DNA from: Nitrospira sp.
GTDB lineage: Bacteria; Nitrospirota; Thermodesulfovibrionia; Thermodesulfovibrionales; SM23-35
Direction of reading: 5' to 3'
Assembly: GCA_016873595.1 (NCBI GenBank)
Contig: VGWZ01000006.1
Location: forward strand, 1-24,727
Length of the DNA: 24,727 nucleotides
Positions 16,666-22,710 of the stretch are shown here, piece after piece; within the stretch, counting starts at the first letter, position 1, and the number at the start of each line of letters is the position of its first letter. Below the pieces are notes generated by a model. That model searched no databases and was not told the origin of the DNA. It worked only from the letters and a program-made list of their open reading frames with translations. A program made the translations under genes and the position numbers.

Positions 16666-17064
16666 TTGACTAATAATTTTATCACTATTGCTAAAAATCT
16701 TAGAAAAAGGTTTACCGATGCATAGAAATTATTATGGAAGCATTTGAGGTCAAAACAATTAGAAGGGCTCAAATTCAGAAGACAACAGCCACTTGGCAAC
16801 TATATTGTAGATTTTGTCTGTTTTGAGAAACAGATAGTAATAGAAGTTGATGGTGGACAGCATGCAGAGGAAAGAATAGATAAAGAGAGAGATAGATGGT
16901 TAAATAGAGAAGGATTTAAGGTGCTAAGATTCTGGAATAATGAAGTTTTGCAGAACTCAAAAGGAATATTAGAAGTGATAAGAGAAAATTGTTTAAATCA
17001 CCCTCCCCTAACCCCTCCCATCAAGGGAGGGGAAATAAATGGGGACACCCACACAAAAGCCTGA
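16666..17064 (+). pseudogene. DUF559 (Vsr-like endonuclease superfamily) gene broken by an in-frame amber codon
   Basis: Reading back from the clear DUF559 core in the same frame gives NLRKRFTDA, TAG (16723-16725), then KLLWKHLRSKQLEGLKF. Family members normally have an acidic residue here (TDAE-x-x-LW), so one G-to-T change in a GAG codon explains the stop. The core is intact: FRRQQPLGNYIVDFVC, then IVIEVDGGQHAE with the presumed PD-(D/E)xK-type acidic residues (D of VDFVC, E-x-D of IEVDG), and a final RFWNNEVLQNSKGILEVIREN. After that the frame runs into the right repeat, whose codons give NHPPLTPPIKGGE before the stop. The original start may be TTG 16666. A TTG at 16744 could give a 106-aa remnant lacking the first helix, with no good SD. 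Probably inactive. Confidence 0.75.
16999..17033. repeat. Right terminal repeat of the DUF559 unit (inverted copy)
   Basis: TCACCCTCCCCTAACC leads into CCTCCC ATCAA GGGAGG. It is translated as the tail of the DUF559 remnant and, in another frame, as the implausible first residues of the longest PIG-L frame. Confidence 0.85.
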
Positions 17065-17090
17065 AGAACCAATTGAAAAGGCTATTCGGG

Positions 17091-17822
17091 ATGTCAGGGA
17101 AGAAAATTTCTGTTTATGATGAGGCATTTAGTTTTAGCAGGGAACTTCCTGTTGCAAAGAGGGTGCTGGTACTGGCTGCTCACCCTGATGACGAAACCCT
17201 CGGATGCGGAGGCACGATAGCGTTGCATAAGGCAGCAGGAGCTGAGGTAAGGTCATTTGTTATGGCTGATGGATCAAAGATTTTTTACCAGGGCAAGGAG
17301 GATATAAAGGAGATAAGAAAAAAAGAGGCCCTCGGGGCCGGCGAGGTACTGGGGATAGATAATATTTATTTTTTAAACATGCCTGATATGCAGCTTGAAA
17401 AGAATATCAACAGGGTATCTGCAGAGACTTTTTCTATTATCAATGAATATCAACCTGATCTGGTTTATGCCCCATCACCTGTTGATTTTCATCCAGACCA
17501 TCTTGTGGCATCCCGGATTGCTTTGAAAGTCCTTAAAAAGGGTATAAAAATAGCCTTTTACGAGATATATATGCCCATACGATTCAATATGCTCATAGAC
17601 ATAACACAGGTGATGCCTTTGAAAGAGAAGGCAATATTGTTGTACGTCTCCTCTCTACTTGGTAACCCTTCTCACTTCGTGAGAAGTATCAAAGGATTAA
17701 ATGCCTACAGGGCCTTTCTCACAGGAGCGACAGAAGAAGAAAAATTCTATGAAGCCTTTTTTGTGATGGATAAATACTGGAAAGCGAGCAGATTGATAAA
17801 ATGGCTAACCTACAACCTTTAA
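17091..17822 (+). CDS. PIG-L/LmbE-family N-acetyl-sugar deacetylase
   Basis: A 243-aa protein from the ATG at 17091. The open frame reaches back to 16989, but the first ~20 codons of that version are repeat sequence, so a later start is preferred. TTG 17073 is an alternative, and none has a good SD. Zinc-site motif AHPDDE is followed by TLGCGGTIALHK near the N-terminus, and the second metal/catalytic motif is in SPVDFHPDHLVASR. The family hydrolyses N-acetyl groups from amino-sugars, for example GlcNAc linked to lipid or inositol. Here it may deacetylate a glycan precursor or a lipid-linked sugar (inference from the glycosyltransferases and exporter around it). It overlaps the following GT4 gene by 22 bp, implying coupling. 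Confidence 0.87.
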   Translation: MSGKKISVYDEAFSFSRELPVAKRVLVLAAHPDDETLGCGGTIALHKAAGAEVRSFVMADGSKIFYQGKEDIKEIRKKEALGAGEVLGIDNIYFLNMPDMQLEKNINRVSAETFSIINEYQPDLVYAPSPVDFHPDHLVASRIALKVLKKGIKIAFYEIYMPIRFNMLIDITQVMPLKEKAILLYVSSLLGNPSHFVRSIKGLNAYRAFLTGATEEEKFYEAFFVMDKYWKASRLIKWLTYNL

Positions 17823-18973
17823 GAATTTTGTTTCTCCACCCCACCTTTACCTTTGGCGGAGCAGAGAGGACAACAGCAAATCTTTTTTCAAGACTTAATA
17901 AAGATAGATTTAAGGTCACCCTTGTTGCTTCAAGGAAGATCGCACTCCGCCTTTATTCTGATGTTGTAGAAAAGATTATATATGTAGAAGATATTGGAAT
18001 GGGTATCTGGTTTGATGGGATTAAAAGTCTCTGGAAGGACATTAGAATTACAGGCAGGTTATTGTTAAAGGAGAAACCTGATATAGCACTCGGGATGATG
18101 CACTACTCCTCGACAATTTTAGCTTTGGCCAAAAAGTTTTTCAGGCCAAATGTTAAGGTCATATCAAGTCCGAGAGGCCCCTCAACAGATTACTTAAATA
18201 CATGTTTCACAAAAAAATCCGAGCGATTTTTTTTGAGGATGCTATTCCTTTTCTTTTGCAGATATTCTGACGGTATTGTTGTGCCTTCTGCAGGAACAGG
18301 GGAAGACTGTATAAAGAACTTTGGAGCTAAAAGGGAAAATATCAGAGTCATCAATAACAGCATAATAATTGATGAGATAAGTGAGAAAGGTAAGGAATCT
18401 ATTAATATGGACATTCCAGATGGCACATTTGTTATCTCCACCTCTGGCAGATTGTCCAGCGAAAAGAACATCCCTTTCCTGCTAAATGCCTTTTCTGAGT
18501 TAAGAAAGACAGAGAAGGTTAAGCTCCTGGTCATAGGCGATGGGCCTGAGAGGGATAGGTTGCAGGCACTCGCATCAGGACTCGGTATAAAGAATGATAC
18601 CACCTTTGTGGGTTTTCAAGAAAATCCCTATAAATTTATCAGGAGATCAGATGTCTTTGTTCATACATGCCTTGTGGAAGGCTTCGGCAATAGCATAATT
18701 GAGGCAATGGCCTGTGGAGTACCTGTTATAGCTACAGATTGCCCTTATGGTCCCGGAGAGATAATAAAAAATGGAGAGAATGGAATCCTCGTTCCTGTGA
18801 ATGACATAGAAGCACTGGCAAAGGCCATACATGTGCTTTTGCAAGATGAAAGGCGCAGAAAAGAACTTTCTGAGAAAGGTTTCAGCAGGTCTTTGGATTT
18901 TTCTGTAGATAGGATGGTGAGGGCATATGAGGACTTCTTTTTTGCAGTAAAACCCGGTACCAGTAATGAGTAA
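17801..18973 (+). CDS. Family 4 glycosyltransferase (GT-B fold)
   Basis: A 390-aa protein. The N-terminal domain has LHPTFTFGGAERTTANLFSR (glycine-rich acceptor-side loop). The C-terminal domain has STSGRLSSEKNIPFLLNAF, LLVIGDGPERDRLQ, FVGFQENPYKFIRRSDVFVH and the retaining GT4 motif EGFGNSIIEAMACGVPVIAT (E-x7-E). VVPSAGTGEDCIKNFG is the usual linker to the nucleotide-sugar domain. It would add one hexose or N-acetylhexosamine from a nucleotide sugar on the cytoplasmic side before export; donor and linkage cannot be read. The start lies inside the PIG-L gene. A repeat island begins 14 bp past its stop. Confidence 0.9.
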   Translation: MANLQPLRILFLHPTFTFGGAERTTANLFSRLNKDRFKVTLVASRKIALRLYSDVVEKIIYVEDIGMGIWFDGIKSLWKDIRITGRLLLKEKPDIALGMMHYSSTILALAKKFFRPNVKVISSPRGPSTDYLNTCFTKKSERFFLRMLFLFFCRYSDGIVVPSAGTGEDCIKNFGAKRENIRVINNSIIIDEISEKGKESINMDIPDGTFVISTSGRLSSEKNIPFLLNAFSELRKTEKVKLLVIGDGPERDRLQALASGLGIKNDTTFVGFQENPYKFIRRSDVFVHTCLVEGFGNSIIEAMACGVPVIATDCPYGPGEIIKNGENGILVPVNDIEALAKAIHVLLQDERRRKELSEKGFSRSLDFSVDRMVRAYEDFFFAVKPGTSNE

Positions 18974-18974
18974 T

Positions 18975-18986
18975 TAGTTTGAAAGA
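18975..18986. repeat. 12-bp direct repeat, left copy
   Basis: TAGTTTGAAAGA, beginning 2 bp after the GT4 stop codon. It is identical to 19230-19241 and flanks the palindrome island. Confidence 0.75.
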
Positions 18987-19229
18987 GACATAAGTAATGT
19001 CCTATTTCGTCATTGCCCGACTTGATCGGGCAATCCAGACGCCGTCCCTGCCCCTGCTTCCGCAGGGGTAAACTTGTCCCCACGAAAGCGAGGAGCAGGG
19101 AACTATAAGGAACTGGGTTCCTGTTTTCACAGGAAACACTGGATTCCGCATCCCCCGATCCAGTCGAGGGCAGGCAAGTGCGGAATGACAGACAAAGCAA
19201 GCATAGGACATTAATATTACAGGAGTCAA
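18987..19229. mobile_element. MITE-like island of nested palindromes
   Basis: A 243-bp block between two convergent GT4 genes. Near its ends is an 11-bp perfect inverted repeat, TAATGTCCTAT (18995-19005) and ATAGGACATTA (19203-19213). Inside are ATTGCCCGA/TCGGGCAAT (19012-19034), CCCCTGC/GCAGGGG (19051-19068), TTCCTGT/ACAGGAA (19118-19135) and ATTCCGCA/TGCGGAAT (19143-19186). Identical 12-bp direct repeats sit directly outside it. I see no coding content. It resembles a non-autonomous element; movement is inferred. Confidence 0.6.
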
Positions 19230-20338
19230 TAGTTTGAAAGACCTAATACAATGCTCATCCTTTTTTTCCATATATCTATATTATAATCTCTTTCAATAAT
19301 TGTCCTCCCTCTGTTTATTATTTCTTTTTTCCCGATCTCATCTCTTTTCAAAAAAGAGATACGGTCATTGATTTTTTTGATTAGCTCCAGCTTACCACAG
19401 TTAGGAAGAATCAATCTTCTTAAGGCATCGAACCGAAATAAGTCTTTTGCCACACCAACCTCTGTGCATATCACTGGTAATTTACAGGCCATAGCCTCGA
19501 TTATTACCAGTCCAAATCCTTCATAGTAGCTGGGCAGGAGCATAAAGTCAGATATAGAATAAAGTTCTCTGAGAGTTTCCCTGTCCGCATCTTTTATAAC
19601 CCTGATATTATTGCCTTTCAAAGGACATTCAGAAAGGCCTATAGCAAGAAGCCAGATGATATCGGGATAAAGTTTGATTACCTCTTCTATTATGTCAATA
19701 CCTTTGCCGATTTCCCATCTACCCGCAAATATTCCTACAAAGGCATCAGCATGGATATCCCATTTTTTTCTCAAAGGGGTTGTTTCTTCTATCTTTTTGA
19801 AAAAAGTTGTATCAATGCCATGATTGATTACAGTTACATTTTTGAATTTATAATGTTTTTCCAGTTCGTCTTTCACACTTTGACTCACAGCTATTTTTAT
19901 TTTTCCCCTGCCACTTAACCTGTCGCCTAAATGACCGTAGAAATACTTTAGATTTCTGTAATCTTTTTTTGATACCCAGTCTTTTAAGGCATCGGCATAT
20001 CCTGCATGGGTGCTATGGTAAATGGCAAAACTTTTTATCCGTGGTGAAAAATAACCTAAACCATAAAAGTTATTCGTTATAACAAAGTCGTAATCTTTCT
20101 CGATTCTTGAGAAGGCTCTCCCCATCATAAAACAGTTTAACAGAAATGCAGGGACTATTTTGTTAAAGGATTCAAGAGGGAAAGGTCTTATAGGTAAATT
20201 GGGCTCAGGAGAAATTGAATGAATGTAGACGCTTATATTATGCTCTTCTAAAAGTGCTTTGAGGTTTAAAATAAAAGTTTCTATTCCTCCTTTATATAAT
20301 TCAGGATTAAAGGCATTGAGTATGGCTGCTCTTATCAT
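19226..20338 (-). CDS. Family 4 glycosyltransferase (GT-B fold), convergent
   Basis: A 370-aa protein. The N-terminal domain starts IRAAILNAFNPELYKGGIETFILNLK (GG-x-E loop). Linker IAVSQSVKDELEKHY and VINHGIDTTFF lead to the sugar-nucleotide domain with GIFAGRWEIGKGIDII, LRELYSISDFMLLPSYYEGF and EGFGLVIIEAMACKLPVICT (E-x7-E of retaining GT4). The family and length are normal. It is transcribed against the export operon, and the nearest plus-strand gene behind it is the secreted-family gene at 20492. Its stop codon lies in the repeat island, so the last few residues may have been reshaped by that insertion. The specific sugar cannot be assigned. Confidence 0.9.
   Translation of the reverse strand: MIRAAILNAFNPELYKGGIETFILNLKALLEEHNISVYIHSISPEPNLPIRPFPLESFNKIVPAFLLNCFMMGRAFSRIEKDYDFVITNNFYGLGYFSPRIKSFAIYHSTHAGYADALKDWVSKKDYRNLKYFYGHLGDRLSGRGKIKIAVSQSVKDELEKHYKFKNVTVINHGIDTTFFKKIEETTPLRKKWDIHADAFVGIFAGRWEIGKGIDIIEEVIKLYPDIIWLLAIGLSECPLKGNNIRVIKDADRETLRELYSISDFMLLPSYYEGFGLVIIEAMACKLPVICTEVGVAKDLFRFDALRRLILPNCGKLELIKKINDRISFLKRDEIGKKEIINRGRTIIERDYNIDIWKKRMSIVLGLSNY
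19230..19241. repeat. 12-bp direct repeat, right copy
   Basis: TAGTTTGAAAGA, identical to 18975-18986. It encodes the last residues (LSNY) of the minus-strand GT4 gene. Confidence 0.75.
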
Positions 20339-20387
20339 TTCAGTGTGATTTTAACATGGCTAAATTAAAAATGGCATGGTTATTCAC

Positions 20388-20416
20388 TTGATAATAAATT
20401 AAACATGATATATTAT
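20388..20416 (+). promoter_or_regulatory. Candidate sigma70-type promoter for the secreted-family gene B
   Basis: TTGATA (20388-20393), 17-nt spacer, TATTAT (20411-20416), in the AT-rich gap between divergent genes and about 75 bp before the ATG at 20492. Both hexamers are 5/6 matches. Confidence 0.55.
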
Positions 20417-20491
20417 TGCAATAAAAAAACATATTAAATGATATCTGCTTTTCAGTGGTTTATGGATTCATTTTATGGAGAGAGATAAGAA

Positions 20492-21523
20492 ATGAAATAT
20501 AAAGCTGTATTTTTGATTGTGTTCGTTTGTTTTATGAGCGGTTTGTTATTTTCTAAGACTACAAAAGCTGATACTATTCTGTTTCCCTATATTGTGAAGA
20601 GCGATACAGTCACAACTTTAATTTCAGTAGTAAATAAAACATTATCAGCATCATACCTGAAGTACATATACAGGCACAAGGATGCTAACCAGCCTGTTGC
20701 AAATTGTGACGTAACAAGTTTCAAACGTCCTACTTCTGAAAATGATCTTATAAGTTTTGATGTTGCGGGAAGATTCAATGAAGGGAATGCTCTGTTTAAT
20801 GATACAAATAGCTATATGTATGGAGACACCTTTCATCTCAAAGACACCGGAGTAAAACGTGGATATCTCCTGGTAACACATTCCAATAATTTAGGGGAAA
20901 GGGTTAGTGTGGGTAGCGAAGGTCTTTATGGTGAGGCTGTTATCATTGATGTAGTTACTGGTGGTGCATGGGGCTACAGAGCTATAAATGATAGAGAGAG
21001 GGAGGACTACACTTTTACTGATACAGGTACGGGAAGCGCTCTGTATACTATAGAAGAGGCCTGCATTCCAAATCCTATTTATGGCGAACCACCTTATTGT
21101 TATCCTTCAACACCCGGTGAGTCACGCACGTTTATCTTTTTCCCTCCTAATGAGTGGGTTACAAGATTTTTTGTAACACCGATAGGAAATGGTATGGACA
21201 CAGAAAATCTAACAGGGCGCGTTAATGTTGTGAGTAAAATTATCTCGCCTGCTGCTCCATTAGGTGGAGTATACGGTCGTGGAGGAGGCTATGCAATGGG
21301 TGATACCTTTGCAAAAGATTTGACGTGTGTGGCGGCTTTTGATTTAGTTGATTTTATGGATTCCACAGCTCGGGCAGCAGTGGAAAATATAGGAGGGTGG
21401 GCATATTTTTACAATCTCGGATTAACTAATCCGGTGGTAATTTACAAACTTGAGTATGTTTTGAACAACTCAGCGTATGGAGGAACAATTAACAATGGCT
21501 ATTGTTTGAGCTGTTCCCCTTAG
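20492..21523 (+). CDS. Secreted protein of an unrecognised family (paralogue B)
   Basis: A 343-aa protein with a Sec signal peptide (MKYKAVFLIVFVCFMSGLLF..., likely cleaved before ADTILFP or DTILFP). It shares the family landmarks with the proteins at 169 and 21676: ILFPYIVKSD, YLKYIYRHK, Cys then SFKRPTSENDLISFDVAG, GNALFND, RGYLLVTH, LYGEAVIIDV, GGAWGYRA, FFPPNEWVTRFFVTPI, GGVYGR, Cys before DLVDFMD, YKLEYVLNNSAYGGTINN. It has three extra cysteines in a central insert and tail (EACIPNP, YCYPS, CLSCSP). No C-terminal anchor is seen. SD GGAGAGAG supports the ATG. The function is unknown. It is followed after 152 bp by paralogue C, which has its own promoter candidate. Confidence 0.85.
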   Translation: MKYKAVFLIVFVCFMSGLLFSKTTKADTILFPYIVKSDTVTTLISVVNKTLSASYLKYIYRHKDANQPVANCDVTSFKRPTSENDLISFDVAGRFNEGNALFNDTNSYMYGDTFHLKDTGVKRGYLLVTHSNNLGERVSVGSEGLYGEAVIIDVVTGGAWGYRAINDREREDYTFTDTGTGSALYTIEEACIPNPIYGEPPYCYPSTPGESRTFIFFPPNEWVTRFFVTPIGNGMDTENLTGRVNVVSKIISPAAPLGGVYGRGGGYAMGDTFAKDLTCVAAFDLVDFMDSTARAAVENIGGWAYFYNLGLTNPVVIYKLEYVLNNSAYGGTINNGYCLSCSP

Positions 21524-21574
21524 GTTTCATTTAGTCCATAAATGATTATTCCGTAACAGTAATAAAGTTTTTAT

Positions 21575-21603
21575 TTGACATCCTGTGTGACGTGTGCTAA
21601 ATT
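21575..21603 (+). promoter_or_regulatory. Candidate sigma70-type promoter for the secreted-family gene C
   Basis: A consensus TTGACA (21575-21580), 17-nt spacer, TAAATT (21598-21603, 4/6). It lies about 70 bp before the ATG at 21676. Confidence 0.55.
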
Positions 21604-21675
21604 TTATTCTAAAATATGTGTTGATATGAAACACATTAAAAAGTAGAAACATTTATAATTATAGGGGGGCGTGAG

Positions 21676-22635
21676 ATGAAAGGGAAGGCAGTTATATTAG
21701 TAGCTATTATTTGTTTTGTATTGACCCTTGGAACCATTCCAGTAGCAAAGGCGGATACAGTCCTGTTTCCTGTCATAGCCGTCAACTATCCTTATGTGAC
21801 CACGATCGTCTCGGTGACCAATCAGGGCCCTACATCAGGATATCTTAAATACACTTACTTCTACAAGCCTGCCTTTGTCGGCGGTCTGCCCAACTATTCG
21901 GGAGAATGCTCAATTTATAGCCGTGTTCGTCCTACCTGGTCTCCTGATGTGGTGAGCTTTGATGCCTCAGGCTCATTTAATGGCGGATGGGCCCTCTTTA
22001 ATGACGCTGATAACTATGGCGGTCCTTTCGATTTACCGGTAAGTGGTGCTTACAGGGGATACCTGCTGGTAACAAACTCCGACGCTGCCGGGAACCGGGT
22101 AAATGTCGGGTCTATCGCTTCACTGAGGGGAGAGGCAATTGTTATGGATATCTTTGCAGGAGCAGCGTGGGGGTATAGGGCTGTAAATAATGAATCCAGG
22201 GAGGATTACGATTTTTGGGGCATGGCTGGCGCTATACCTTCAGGGTCGACTTTTAGATTCTCCTTTTTCCCTCTGAATGAATGGACCACGCGGTTCTTTG
22301 TGACACCAGTGGACTGGGGGATGAATCTTTTGCCTACCTGGACTTCTACAATCAAGTTATACCAGGCCTCTCCAGTCGTAGGCGGTATCTACGGCAGAGC
22401 GTGGGACACATATGCTTTCAATGTAACACAAGTGGTGAGATGCACTGCAGGAGTTAATCTGGTTGATCTACTTGATGCTACGGCTTACTCGAACCTCTGG
22501 AGTACTGGCGGATGGGGGAGGATCGGGATTAGCAGTGGCCACTCGGCTTACATTTATAAATTGGAATATGTTGTGAACAACCCGACTTATGGGGGAACTA
22601 ATAATAATGCATATCAACTGAATCCTGCAGATTGA
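21676..22635 (+). CDS. Secreted protein of an unrecognised family (paralogue C)
   Basis: A 319-aa protein, the most compact family member. The signal peptide ends near PVAKADTVLFP. The conserved core is YLKYTYFYK, GECSIYSRVRPT, DVVSFDASGSFNGGWALFND, RGYLLVTNSD, GEAIVMDIFAGAAWGYRAVN, FFPLNEWTTRFFVTPVDWGM, GGIYGRAW, RCTAGVNLVDLLDATA and YKLEYVVNNPTYGGTNNN. It keeps the two cysteines present in all three paralogues (GEC and RC), a possible conserved disulfide. By eye its codons are clearly more GC-rich than those of gene B next door, which hints at a different history. SD GGGGGG precedes the ATG. It probably works with B and with the propeller protein 75 bp downstream. The function is unknown. 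Confidence 0.85.
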   Translation: MKGKAVILVAIICFVLTLGTIPVAKADTVLFPVIAVNYPYVTTIVSVTNQGPTSGYLKYTYFYKPAFVGGLPNYSGECSIYSRVRPTWSPDVVSFDASGSFNGGWALFNDADNYGGPFDLPVSGAYRGYLLVTNSDAAGNRVNVGSIASLRGEAIVMDIFAGAAWGYRAVNNESREDYDFWGMAGAIPSGSTFRFSFFPLNEWTTRFFVTPVDWGMNLLPTWTSTIKLYQASPVVGGIYGRAWDTYAFNVTQVVRCTAGVNLVDLLDATAYSNLWSTGGWGRIGISSGHSAYIYKLEYVVNNPTYGGTNNNAYQLNPAD

Positions 22636-22662
22636 ATATCAGACAACAATGGATTCTCATGG

Positions 22663-22681
22663 GGCGGGACACTGTCCCGCC
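22663..22681. repeat. GGCGGGAC/GTCCCGCC hairpin
   Basis: A perfect 8-bp GC-rich stem with a 3-nt loop (ACT), followed by TGTTAATTTTT. It could act as a weak terminator between gene C and the propeller gene, or be another repeat copy. The T run is interrupted. Confidence 0.55.
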
Positions 22682-22710
22682 TGTTAATTTTTAGGTGCAG
22701 ACAAATCCTG

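Larger units (their letters stand above)
16621..17033. mobile_element. Repeat-bounded unit carrying a DUF559 gene remnant
   Basis: Two C-run/G-run palindromes face each other around a DUF559-family reading frame. The left copy (16621-16659) reads palindrome CTCCCCC TTGAT GGGGGAG, then tail GGTTAGGGTGGGGGTGA toward the gene. The right copy (16999-17033) is its near inverse, with tail TCACCCTCCCCTAACC and then palindrome CCTCCC ATCAA GGGAGG. The unit is about 413 bp and sits between wzm and the PIG-L gene. AATAAA occurs just outside both ends (16611-16616 and 17034-17039), too short and AT-rich to count as a target duplication. Calling it a mobile unit is inference from its shape. Confidence 0.55.

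Noticed and set aside
16611..17039. AATAAA as target-site duplication of the DUF559 unit
   Set aside because: Six AT-rich bases at slightly different distances from the two ends are easily explained by chance.
16744..17064. Intact 106-aa DUF559 protein starting at TTG 16744
   Set aside because: Family sequence continues upstream in the same frame up to a TAG codon, so the short frame is better read as a decayed gene than as a complete protein.
16989..17090. Longer N-terminus for the PIG-L deacetylase
   Set aside because: Its first ~20 codons are the palindromic repeat (SPSPNPSHQGRG) and have no family resemblance.
18995..19213. CRISPR-like array in the repeat-rich gap
   Set aside because: The palindromes differ from one another and are unevenly spaced; there are no equal repeats with unique spacers and no cas genes.
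18745..19271. Minus-strand reading frames across the repeat island
   Set aside because: Their sequences are translations of palindromic repeats and of the antisense of GT4 genes.
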